Source: Candidatus Liberibacter europaeus (GTDB lineage: Bacteria; Pseudomonadota; Alphaproteobacteria; Rhizobiales; Rhizobiaceae). From it: DNA of 64,000 nt. Below, in pieces: positions 1-9,440 of the stretch. A program made the translations under genes and the position numbers. The stretch is taken from contig PSQJ01000006.1 in NCBI GenBank assembly GCA_003045065.1, positions 1 through 64,000 of the forward strand, read 5' to 3'. The notes under the pieces were generated by a model. It ran no database searches, had not been told where the DNA came from, and saw only the letters and a program-made list of their open reading frames with translations. The stretch's first letter is position 1. Each line of letters begins with the position of its first letter.

Positions 1-176
1 AAATCAAGTTGAGTAATACTATCAATTTTGATTTGTTCAAGTTTCATTCTATCATGTTCAATAGAGCGTTTTTGCATAAGATGCTCGGATACAACATCAA
101 CTATTTTCTCAAAACTTGATGGGACAAAACGTAGTAAAAACCTGAATATGCCCCCTGCTAAAAACGATGTAATCAA
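1..176 (-). CDS. Partial small phage membrane protein; TTG start overlapping the stop of the preceding gene (TTGA)
   Basis: Reverse-strand reading ITSFLAGGIFRFLLRFVPSSFEKIVDVVSEHLMQKRSIEHDRMKLEQIKIDSITQLD runs open to the window edge. Confidence 0.5.
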   Translation of the reverse strand, partial: MITSFLAGGIFRFLLRFVPSSFEKIVDVVSEHLMQKRSIEHDRMKLEQIKIDSITQLD

Positions 177-442
177 TGTTTAAACCATCCTTTCACATTC
201 AATATCCCATAGATAATTGCGGTAATAGAAGTGACTATGATAGCTACGTTCTTCAACGTCGAAAAAAGCCATTTTATGCTTTTTAAGGTATCAAGAATTT
301 CGTTAACACCTTTTTGTTGTTCTCTGTAATGTTTTTCAAAAACCTTGCAATGAGATATAAGACAATCCTGTTTAGCATTTGATTTAGTACAGAACTCAAC
401 AAACTCTTCTCTTGTAATATATTGGTCTTGTTTCTTAGCCAT
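173..442 (-). CDS. Small protein with one C-terminal TM segment (holin-like candidate)
   Basis: 89 aa; hydrophobic VAIIVTSITAIIYGIL near C-terminus; located after tail fibre. Confidence 0.6.
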   Translation of the reverse strand: MAKKQDQYITREEFVEFCTKSNAKQDCLISHCKVFEKHYREQQKGVNEILDTLKSIKWLFSTLKNVAIIVTSITAIIYGILNVKGWFKH

Positions 443-457
443 TATTTGAACTTCCCT

Positions 458-1951
458 TTAAGCGCTTCTAGCTTCTAGCTCCTTGATCCTTTGTTCCATA
501 GCTTTCAGATCCTGCGGCAGATCTTTTACTATAGCCAAAAGCTTAGAAGCAAATGTTCTATTGGATTTATCAGCATTTTCTAATTGGCTAATTTTGGTTT
601 TATCGGCTGTAAGTTCCGTTTCTAATTGGCTAATTTTGGTTTGCAATGCATCTATTGTATTAATCTTATTTTGCATTGTTTTAAGATCAATGAGATTATC
701 TGCTAAAGTAGATGATCCAACTGTTTTAAAGATAACATCCTTGGGGTCGATAACTTCTTGTATCCAATACCAAGCAGGAATATAATATCCACGAGTCCGA
801 CCTATAACCTTCCATTTTTGCTGTTTTTGTTCATCGCTAGGGTACAAATTCCACGCATGAGGACTACTAGTTAAATAACCACTATTATCCTCAGCTGGAT
901 AAGACCAAGAATGTATATCTGTTCCTGATATTACCTCATTCAAACTTGGATCACGATTTAGCCGAGCACATCTTGTTGTTGTACGACCTTGAATCAAACC
1001 TAGGAAATGGGGAGTTAGCCGTTTAGCCATTTCATCAAAGATACTTGGACTACTACCATCAACGAACGTTTCACTATTGATATCGATACCGCCATTAGGA
1101 CGAAAAACTAAATAAGATGCGAAGCCTCCTTTATCGTTAACCCGTCCCATAACCAGATTATCATATGTATTGTACCAAATCTGAGCTACGAGCTGTCCAG
1201 CTTTGTTTTTCATATGTATAGTAGGTCTACCGCAACTATCTTCCTCTTGTAACGTAAGACGTGATGCATTTAACTGCTTTTGTATGGTTTGCAGATACTT
1301 CTGTGTTTGAGGATCTAATCCCTCAATCTTCGATAAATCTATTTGTTCTATTTTCTTACAGACTTCTTCGGTTTTACCAGATAAATTATCTACTTTTTGC
1401 TCTATTGTATTAGTTGCTTGGGCTAATGAATCTACTTGTTTAGCTTTTTGATGTACTGCTTCTATTCGTTTAGCTGTATCACTAGCGTCTTTTGCTATTT
1501 GGTCAGTTTGCTTCTTTAATAATTCTACATGTTCAGCTTTCTTCCGTACCTCTTCTAACTCCGTTGCTATATCATCTATTTTATCTACTTTTTTAACGGC
1601 AGTTTCGACCTCTTCTAAACGTGATTTCACCGGGTGCAAATCCGCTTCTCTCACAAGATGATACGGAGCTTTTTGTGGTTCAGCTATACCCCTCTTAACT
1701 TCCTGTTTATCTCCCTCAAAAATCCTCAATAAGATATTACCACGTGGCTTATCTTGAAGATTTAAGATCAAATCACTTTCATATGCATCAACTTTAAAAT
1801 CTCTTTCAGGGATTAATTCTTTATTACCATCAATATTCTCAATTTCGGCATGAAGCGTAAACGGATCTTTGATAGTCCAAGGAATAACAAAACGAGATCC
1901 TAAAACCCAATAGGTAACCGATTTAGATTGTTCAAAATTCTGTTGCATCAT
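458..1951 (-). CDS. Tail fibre / receptor-binding protein
   Basis: N-terminal T7-fibre-like region, long coiled coil, C-terminal domain plus KISQLE heptads; last large virion gene. Confidence 0.7.
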   Translation of the reverse strand: MMQQNFEQSKSVTYWVLGSRFVIPWTIKDPFTLHAEIENIDGNKELIPERDFKVDAYESDLILNLQDKPRGNILLRIFEGDKQEVKRGIAEPQKAPYHLVREADLHPVKSRLEEVETAVKKVDKIDDIATELEEVRKKAEHVELLKKQTDQIAKDASDTAKRIEAVHQKAKQVDSLAQATNTIEQKVDNLSGKTEEVCKKIEQIDLSKIEGLDPQTQKYLQTIQKQLNASRLTLQEEDSCGRPTIHMKNKAGQLVAQIWYNTYDNLVMGRVNDKGGFASYLVFRPNGGIDINSETFVDGSSPSIFDEMAKRLTPHFLGLIQGRTTTRCARLNRDPSLNEVISGTDIHSWSYPAEDNSGYLTSSPHAWNLYPSDEQKQQKWKVIGRTRGYYIPAWYWIQEVIDPKDVIFKTVGSSTLADNLIDLKTMQNKINTIDALQTKISQLETELTADKTKISQLENADKSNRTFASKLLAIVKDLPQDLKAMEQRIKELEARSA

Positions 1952-4900
1952 CTATTCCTATACAGTTTTGGTTCTGGCATTCTACTTGGTAAAAATTCAT
2001 CTAAATTCCTGAAATAGCTTTTATCTTGTTTTTTACCGTCTCTAATCTGTTTTCGTGTTGAATGCCCTGGATCTATTAAGTTTAAAAGTTGGTAATATAT
2101 AAGACTGTCAAACGCCCCTTGCGTATACCACATACGCATCAAAGGTACGAAATTACGACTTGACCTAATGGCATCTTTGCCTGATCCTCTTGCTATTGCA
2201 GAGGCTAAATCCACTGTAGAACTTGGCAATGAACCTAATAAAGATGTGGCTTTTTGCAAACCCGGATCTAACAACAGCTTTTCTAATTCTTGATAATATG
2301 GGACAATAGCTCCATTTTCCAAGGTTGCTTGCTTAAGCGTCTTGGATACAATTGGATCTTCCCCTTTAATCAATGTCTTAACTATTGCTGATACTAGCCC
2401 CATTCCAGCCATTGTCGCAACAAACTTCATTCGCATAAAACTTGGATCAACCGAAAGACTTGCTCCTTTTGGTGATTTTTCCGCTTCTGGCAAAGTATGT
2501 AGATGCATCATATGCAATCCTATCGGAGTCATTTTGAATTGATACGCACATCTCAATAATTCTCCTCCTAACGTCCCTGCTGGATATTTTATCAATCCCA
2601 ATCGGCTTTTATCTTTTATGGTCGCTCCCATTGCACCACGAATCGTGGTTTGAATAGTAGAAAGAACTAATGCATGATAGGAATTAGCCACTTTCTCTTT
2701 TAAGATATTAGACTCCTGTTCTAATAGCTTATTCAACTGACTGTGAATCTCATCTAATTCAGATTTCATATAGTCTTGCAACGCGGTTTTAACCGAAGTG
2801 TATTCTGATTCAAATTTTGTCGTAAGTTCTTCTACTTTTGTTCGTTGATCAGCAATTGCTTTATTCGCTTTTTTAAGATATTGCTCCCTACCCTCAGACG
2901 TTTCTAAATATTTACGTTTTTCAGCAAGCGAACTTTGCTCTTTTCTCAATTCAGCAAGCTTAGCTTTTCTTGGTGCAATATGCTTTGCTTCAAATAGTGC
3001 AGCTCTGGCCTTTATGTCCTTTTCCGCGGATTTAATAGCCTTTTTATCCCCACTAGATATCGCACGTTCTAAGTTTTTCTGAAGATTTTGCGGTACAGCC
3101 CTTTGCTTCTTAATCCATACATCAAGTCTATCTTCATCTGAAACAATCCTACCTACAAGGGTTCCAAATCTTCTTTCAAGATTAACCATCCCCTTGGTTG
3201 TTTCTTTTTTAAGGAGTTTGTCAGTCTTGTTCAAAAGATGTGTCTGTTCTTTTTTCTGTTTAGCAATCTCAGTTTTAAGCGGGTTAATATGCTTTGCTTC
3301 AAGTAGTTTACTTCTAGAGTTTATCTGTTGCTCTATTAGTTTGGCAGTTTTGACATCCCCATTAGCTTTTGCTTTTTCTAGGTTCTGTTGAAGATCTTGT
3401 GGTATGGTTTTTTGCTGTTGGATTAATGCGGCAAGTCTTTCTTCTTTGCCGCTAATCTTGTTTTTAAAAGATTTTATCTTCTTTTCAAGAGCAACTACTT
3501 CCTTAGTTCTTTTCACCTCAACATCTGCAAGTGTTTTCTCTCTTCTAGCTAATTCTTTCGTTGCCTCTTTGATTTTCGGATTGTACTTGTCCTCTATAGA
3601 CTTCAAAGCCGGATCTATTTTACTTTGCCTTTTACTTTGTATCTTCTGCAATTCCGCTTTGTGCCATGCTGTTTTTTCTTCTACTATAGGTGCAACTATG
3701 TCTTTTATGCTATCATTCGATAAATCTCTAACACCATTCGAAGTACGCATAGATAACGAACCATCATGGCCATCTATCATTTCAGCTCTTTTGATCAGTT
3801 GAAAAGAAGTGTCATCTAATTGTTTAAAAAACTTCTTCACTGAACTTTCAAGTTTTGGATCATTCATCAAATCTGTAAGTGAACTATACTGTTCAGTCAT
3901 TCTACCCACTTGGTTATGAATAACCAAAACGTTATTAGCAATGTTGCGATGATCTATGTGTTCCGCAAGAGATAGTTTATGAACCAAAGTTTGTAATTGT
4001 TGTCCTACCGCAAACAAATTAGAATCTTCGGACATATGACGTCCTTGAGCTATCATACCTTCTGATAAAACAGCTACGTCACTTAACAGGGCTTTCCGCT
4101 CTTTCCATGGAAGTTTTGTTATTTGTTTAATATCTTTTCTTGTCACACCCATACGATTCAGCATTTGAGTACTAAGCACCCCATCTTCCAAAAATGCATC
4201 AATAGGATGTTTACCTAATAAATTCGCTGAATTTATCGCCCTGCCTCCAGAAAAGAAATTGCTCATTGGGATACTATCTATTTTCGCTCCACGAGACATA
4301 AGCTCCCATTCTGTAAGCATGTTCTTTCTAAGTACATCAATCTTATTCCGACCGAAGACATCTACCGCTTCTCTACCCAATCCCGCACTGGCTAAAGCGT
4401 CTTCTGCACTAAGTTTCTCAATAGTGGATTTAACAAAACTATCAGCGTTAGCCCCCATTTCACGAGCTATAGTTACATCACGAGATAATCGACGAATATC
4501 CATAGTCAAAATATCTACAATGTTTGTGCTCGTTCCAAATTTCTCCATAAAAGTCATATAAGCTTGAGAATCACTAAAATTCAAAAAGCGTTCAAACTCT
4601 CTTTGCTTTCCGATCTTTCCTGCTAAAGTAGTATTAGGTGTAGAATAATGACGATTGACTGTATCTACATAGATGTTTCCCAGTGTTTCAGCTATTTTAT
4701 CATCTGATAACCTTTTACCTTCATGGTCTTTATACATAGTTTTATCTATAAGACCCATCACCGTATCAACAAAATCAGCTTTGGTATGAGAAGATACTTT
4801 AAGAGCGTTCATAGGTTGCGGAAGTCGGTTTTTTCTGTATTTAAATCCAATACCCGCCTCTTCAGCATTTCTATGATGCATCCGTGATTCTGATTCATAT

Positions 4901-5412
4901 AACTTAGCCAATTCTCCAGCTTTAGGATTATTGGTCTTTTCGCCTAATATCTCTTTGGCAACATCCAATCCTGCTTCTTTATCCGATGAAAAACCTAGAT
5001 ATTTTGATCCAAACTTTTTAAATTCAGCGAAAGGCGCAAAGGCCTTATGTAGACTTGCTTCTATCTTCTTTTCTAACGATATTTCAGTTGAACCTGCACT
5101 ATAAAAAAGCTTCTGATCAAACGCTTTCGTTTTCCCATAAATACCTGGTTCAATCGCGTCTAAATCCTTTAAAATAACTTGTCTTTTCGACATCTCATAT
5201 AAGGAGCTTTGTATGGTTTTAACTGTATCCTTTACCTGAGCTTCTAAAGCTTTACTAGCAGATAATCTATATTTCTGAGAAATCGACAATCCATGTTCCT
5301 GTGGAATTTGCTTGATTTGGTCAGTAATACCCTCTTCAATACGATTCAGTTCCGATTTTGATAAAAGACGACCTGCAGTACGATTTAATATACGAATACA
5401 TTCACTTCTCAT
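1948..5412 (-). CDS. Large internal virion/ejection-like protein with coiled coils
   Basis: 1154 aa in virion operon; 4-nt overlap with tail fibre gene. Confidence 0.6.
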   Translation of the reverse strand: MRSECIRILNRTAGRLLSKSELNRIEEGITDQIKQIPQEHGLSISQKYRLSASKALEAQVKDTVKTIQSSLYEMSKRQVILKDLDAIEPGIYGKTKAFDQKLFYSAGSTEISLEKKIEASLHKAFAPFAEFKKFGSKYLGFSSDKEAGLDVAKEILGEKTNNPKAGELAKLYESESRMHHRNAEEAGIGFKYRKNRLPQPMNALKVSSHTKADFVDTVMGLIDKTMYKDHEGKRLSDDKIAETLGNIYVDTVNRHYSTPNTTLAGKIGKQREFERFLNFSDSQAYMTFMEKFGTSTNIVDILTMDIRRLSRDVTIAREMGANADSFVKSTIEKLSAEDALASAGLGREAVDVFGRNKIDVLRKNMLTEWELMSRGAKIDSIPMSNFFSGGRAINSANLLGKHPIDAFLEDGVLSTQMLNRMGVTRKDIKQITKLPWKERKALLSDVAVLSEGMIAQGRHMSEDSNLFAVGQQLQTLVHKLSLAEHIDHRNIANNVLVIHNQVGRMTEQYSSLTDLMNDPKLESSVKKFFKQLDDTSFQLIKRAEMIDGHDGSLSMRTSNGVRDLSNDSIKDIVAPIVEEKTAWHKAELQKIQSKRQSKIDPALKSIEDKYNPKIKEATKELARREKTLADVEVKRTKEVVALEKKIKSFKNKISGKEERLAALIQQQKTIPQDLQQNLEKAKANGDVKTAKLIEQQINSRSKLLEAKHINPLKTEIAKQKKEQTHLLNKTDKLLKKETTKGMVNLERRFGTLVGRIVSDEDRLDVWIKKQRAVPQNLQKNLERAISSGDKKAIKSAEKDIKARAALFEAKHIAPRKAKLAELRKEQSSLAEKRKYLETSEGREQYLKKANKAIADQRTKVEELTTKFESEYTSVKTALQDYMKSELDEIHSQLNKLLEQESNILKEKVANSYHALVLSTIQTTIRGAMGATIKDKSRLGLIKYPAGTLGGELLRCAYQFKMTPIGLHMMHLHTLPEAEKSPKGASLSVDPSFMRMKFVATMAGMGLVSAIVKTLIKGEDPIVSKTLKQATLENGAIVPYYQELEKLLLDPGLQKATSLLGSLPSSTVDLASAIARGSGKDAIRSSRNFVPLMRMWYTQGAFDSLIYYQLLNLIDPGHSTRKQIRDGKKQDKSYFRNLDEFLPSRMPEPKLYRNR

Positions 5413-6725
5413 TCAACACTCCCCGTGCTAAGAAAACATTCTATAGCTACATCGTATAAATTCTTTTCTTTAGCCAATTTGGTAAATTCCATGTCTTCTT
5501 TAAGGGTTTTAACCACGTGGTCAGCAAGTTCTGGAGAGGACTCTTCTAATTTCTTAAATTCATATGCCGATTTTTCATCAAAATAAGAAAATTCGTTTAA
5601 CGGCTCTGGTGCCGTTCCAGAGGTTTCTATCTGTGTTGGTTTCTTCTCAACAGTTTCAGCTATTGGCTTATCCACTAAGCCAGATTCTGCTTCCTTGATT
5701 TTTCTTGTAGGTGATGGTTCTAAGTCTAATTCTAGTTTTGATCTATTGGGATTATCCAAAGAATTCTCGTGTATTGTAGATAATTTATCAGAGTCAAATT
5801 CTAATGGTTTGCCCTTAATAATGCTATCTACACTTTCCTGCATTATATCTATGTGATCTGAATAGGCTTTAGTCTTAGTTGGAATGCCAATTTGAGAGTC
5901 TTGATGAAAATACCGATAAAGCTTAGATTCCATAATGTAATCTGCTAAATCATCTAATATAGACATTGACTCTCTAGCTTTTGTAGAAATCGTCTTTAAT
6001 CCCTCTCCCGCTTTCTCCCCCACATATCGACGAGACGGTTGATGCCCCATAACCGTCGCAAAAGCTCCCATAGCTCCATCTAATATCATCGCATGTCCAT
6101 CAAACACTTTATAAAACTCCGACATCTCCTTATATCCCGCATTATAAAGTATGGATGAATGCATTTTGCGGTCTACCCCCCCTGCACCTATAGATAACAT
6201 AACTCCTGACGCTATCTTAGATGGTGCCGATTTCAACGGCAACGCCGGCGGTAGAAACATAGTCGGTATCCCAATCGTTGCTTCCGTAAATCCTAGTTTG
6301 TTAGCTGTTTCTTCATCAACTCCTTGACGCATAAACTCTTTACGGGTTTCACTTTGTTTAGAAAAAAACGCATACCCTATCCCTATAGCTTCAAGCGCTA
6401 CTGAAAGTGCTTTAGTGTGTGGAGACGGTAGTGCCCCTAAAAGGAACTTGCCCCCTTTAGCTACCGCCAAATACGGAGCAAAATCCGACATTTGCTCAAT
6501 AAAACTTCCTACTAATCCCACTCCATGTGGATCTGTACGATGTGTGTCACTGTCATTAGCTGTAAAAGGAGATGTCAATTTATCAATAGAACGAGGTACT
6601 ATGTTGTAAATCTCATGTCCCATCCCTTGAAAAATACCAGGAGAAACGGTAGTTTCCTCCCCACGACGAAAAATAAGTTCCCGTCCTATATCCTCTTTCT
6701 CTTCTGGATTAAGCGGTAAAAACAT
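5409..6725 (-). CDS. Phage structural/internal virion protein
   Basis: 438 aa, 4-nt overlap with adjacent virion gene, same strand. Confidence 0.5.
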   Translation of the reverse strand: MFLPLNPEEKEDIGRELIFRRGEETTVSPGIFQGMGHEIYNIVPRSIDKLTSPFTANDSDTHRTDPHGVGLVGSFIEQMSDFAPYLAVAKGGKFLLGALPSPHTKALSVALEAIGIGYAFFSKQSETRKEFMRQGVDEETANKLGFTEATIGIPTMFLPPALPLKSAPSKIASGVMLSIGAGGVDRKMHSSILYNAGYKEMSEFYKVFDGHAMILDGAMGAFATVMGHQPSRRYVGEKAGEGLKTISTKARESMSILDDLADYIMESKLYRYFHQDSQIGIPTKTKAYSDHIDIMQESVDSIIKGKPLEFDSDKLSTIHENSLDNPNRSKLELDLEPSPTRKIKEAESGLVDKPIAETVEKKPTQIETSGTAPEPLNEFSYFDEKSAYEFKKLEESSPELADHVVKTLKEDMEFTKLAKEKNLYDVAIECFLSTGSVE

Positions 6726-8948
6726 TTATTGCCCCTTACCTTGCTCATTTGACGAACCTACCAAATCTATAAATATCACTTTCCCTTTTGAATCCGTCAA
6801 AGGCACATGAGCGTTAGTTACAATATATGTACCAAGCCCTACAGCTTCATAGTTATAACGTGATCTATCTGTTAATGAAGATGACCGTCCGTACTTCTGC
6901 ATTAACGCCTGATCAACTTTTTTATCCATCTGCTTTCTAAATTCGGTATCTTCCATACCCCAAGGATGTAAAAGATATGATCCCTCATATTTTACTAAAC
7001 CTCCTCCAGTAACCGCTTTAAACGCAGTTTCAATCATAGAACTATCCATTGTTTTTTTAGTATAATTGGCAGGATCTGATCCAGCTAAATAGTCTAATAC
7101 CGCGGTCTTTAATTGTCTAAAGGTGTTAAAATCCCTATCAGATACAGGCGCACCCACTATTGCGGTAAACTTTGTATCAAAAACATCCCCTGTTTTTAGT
7201 AAAGATACCGAATCCACATTTGAAGCTTTCCTGCGTATACGATGTCCTGCTATAATAGTTTCCGCAACTTGTTGAGCTTGATATGTAACATTAGAAAACC
7301 AACCTTTATCAACATATACTTGAGGAATACTCGCTATGGCATAAGATGCCAGTGGTATCTCTTCCTCTAATTGATGCATGTACTTCTTAAACACTGGGGA
7401 ATCCACCCCACCTAATTGTTGCGAAACCGAACTAATGTGCGATACAACATCCATAGGTAACATATTTCTCAATTGTTCTTTTCTAATTTTAGCTTCTCTA
7501 CTATCCAAAAGCTCATTTGGAACTTTGACTTTCCAGTTATTAGATATCTCAGATAATGCTACATCTCGACTTTTTAATTGAGCTGGTGTTGCATTTAAAT
7601 CTTCATCTAAATCCGTCACTCCATGGTAGTTATTAGCTTTAGCCCAAGCTATAGGATCAGATGCTATTTTAGCGTGGTAGTTAGCAATGAATTGCTCTTT
7701 TGCATCATACGAATTCATCCCTAAAGCTAATTCTTTCGGATCTGATACCTCGTTTAATCTATCTCGTTCTGCTTTTAATCTGCTTTGAGCTTGAGGAAGT
7801 GATAACCCTTTAACTTCATCTTGAAACTTCCCTTGTATAATAATCTCATTCGCCTTGTTTAAATAGCGATTTGCTTGTTCTTCCCCCCCCAAAACATCAG
7901 AAAGATGCATTTTATCTAAATCTAAATTCGCAAACACTTCAGATGGATTTTTACCTGCTTTTAATAACGTTTCTCCATTAATAAGTGCATCACCATATTC
8001 ACCACCTAGCTTTTGTCGCATTCTGTTAACACTAGCATACGCCGAATTAACCAAATCCACCCTTTGACTTGTATTTAAATCATTCCAGCTCTCAAAAGGA
8101 ATTGAACCATCTCTTGGATTCTTCACTTCTTCGATCTGCTCTAAAGGTGGTGCTTCCATGCTTTTTAACGTTTCAGAAGCTGATTTACTATTCATAACAC
8201 CAAAAGCTAATTTAGCTGTAGTCTTAGCAGTTACCGAAGCTCTCGGACTTACCCCCACCTGTTGAGCTTTCTGCGTACGCCCACTCCACTCAACAATCCT
8301 CCATGGTTCTCTTTCCGCTATACCTCGCCCTTGGGCTTTAGCTAATTCCGATTTAAATTCTTCCCATTTCTTGGCTTTTGCACCTAACTCTAAAGGAGCT
8401 GAATCAATCATATCCTTTAATATTCCATATTTGTCCTTATAATTACGATCACTCGGATCAGACATCAACGAACTTGTCAACGACTTAGAAGCTGAATTTA
8501 AAGCCATTTCAGCTCTTATAAATCTTACCCCTAATTCATACTGCTGTGCTTTCAACCGAAATTGCGCTAGTTGCTTATCAGCGTTTTGTGATATATGATG
8601 TCCTACTTCCGGATGATCTATCTTCGCAATCATCTTTCCATAAAGGGGCTTAATATCATTAACTAGAATACCTTCTAAATTCTTCTTAACTTCTTCCTCA
8701 TCCTGACCTTTCAAACCTTGCAGTTTATCCGCAAATACTCTTTCCGCTTCTACCGTAGTCTGCAAAAACTCGCTATCCGCCTTAAACGCAGATTGATTCC
8801 TTACTGTCGCTTCTAACATTTTGGCAGTTTGACTTAACGTATTAGCTATATCACGTAATCCTTCATCAGGACTATGACGCTGTTGCACATGCTCCTTAAC
8901 CGGAGAAAATGGCGTTGCTCTTGATATGTATGGAATCAGTTCTGACAT
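6726..8948 (-). CDS. Internal virion protein (large)
   Basis: 740 aa, helical, in T7-like internal protein position. Confidence 0.55.
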   Translation of the reverse strand: MSELIPYISRATPFSPVKEHVQQRHSPDEGLRDIANTLSQTAKMLEATVRNQSAFKADSEFLQTTVEAERVFADKLQGLKGQDEEEVKKNLEGILVNDIKPLYGKMIAKIDHPEVGHHISQNADKQLAQFRLKAQQYELGVRFIRAEMALNSASKSLTSSLMSDPSDRNYKDKYGILKDMIDSAPLELGAKAKKWEEFKSELAKAQGRGIAEREPWRIVEWSGRTQKAQQVGVSPRASVTAKTTAKLAFGVMNSKSASETLKSMEAPPLEQIEEVKNPRDGSIPFESWNDLNTSQRVDLVNSAYASVNRMRQKLGGEYGDALINGETLLKAGKNPSEVFANLDLDKMHLSDVLGGEEQANRYLNKANEIIIQGKFQDEVKGLSLPQAQSRLKAERDRLNEVSDPKELALGMNSYDAKEQFIANYHAKIASDPIAWAKANNYHGVTDLDEDLNATPAQLKSRDVALSEISNNWKVKVPNELLDSREAKIRKEQLRNMLPMDVVSHISSVSQQLGGVDSPVFKKYMHQLEEEIPLASYAIASIPQVYVDKGWFSNVTYQAQQVAETIIAGHRIRRKASNVDSVSLLKTGDVFDTKFTAIVGAPVSDRDFNTFRQLKTAVLDYLAGSDPANYTKKTMDSSMIETAFKAVTGGGLVKYEGSYLLHPWGMEDTEFRKQMDKKVDQALMQKYGRSSSLTDRSRYNYEAVGLGTYIVTNAHVPLTDSKGKVIFIDLVGSSNEQGKGQ

Positions 8949-8949
8949 A

Positions 8950-9438
8950 TCATCCTCCTAAACGCTTAGAAAGACCAAAACTGGCTATATCCCCAAGCGT
9001 GCTACTCGCATGCCTCCAGCCCAGATTACTTTTACTCTTAACCAAATTATCAATATTCCCACGTAACCAATCAGACTCATCCTCATAGCGCTGAACCTTC
9101 TTCTGCCCTGCTCCTAAAATAGTCTGTTGCTCTTGTTCCATCTCCGTCAACATTTGACCTATCCACAACTCTTTTGTAACTGAGGAAAGTCCACGAGCCG
9201 ACATCTGCAACTCCAGTTTAGACCTTAAATACGCTTGCTCTTTCCGCTTTTGAGACGCTTGGTCTAATGCTTCTAAATCCGCAAGATGTGCATTCTCCTG
9301 TGCAAGCTTCTGACGTCGTCTCTCTGTCTCAATATTAGCATTCGTTTGCGATATATCCGCTTTGTAGTCCAAAATGCCTTTAGTAATGGAAGATAAAACA
9401 GAAAATCCAATAGCAAGGAACGGTAATAACGCTACCAT
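8950..9438 (-). CDS. Internal virion protein, T7 gp14-like type
   Basis: N-terminal hydrophobic stretch followed by NIETERRRQKLAQENAHLADLEALDQASQKRKEQAYLRSKLELQMSARGLSS, typical of this family. Confidence 0.6.
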   Translation of the reverse strand: MVALLPFLAIGFSVLSSITKGILDYKADISQTNANIETERRRQKLAQENAHLADLEALDQASQKRKEQAYLRSKLELQMSARGLSSVTKELWIGQMLTEMEQEQQTILGAGQKKVQRYEDESDWLRGNIDNLVKSKSNLGWRHASSTLGDIASFGLSKRLGG

Positions 9439-9440
9439 TA

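Noticed and set aside
3404-3802. Plus-strand 132-aa ORF inside the 1154-aa virion gene
   Set aside because: Antisense to a long coding gene and Phe/Ser/Leu-rich as expected from complement of Lys/Glu-rich coiled coil
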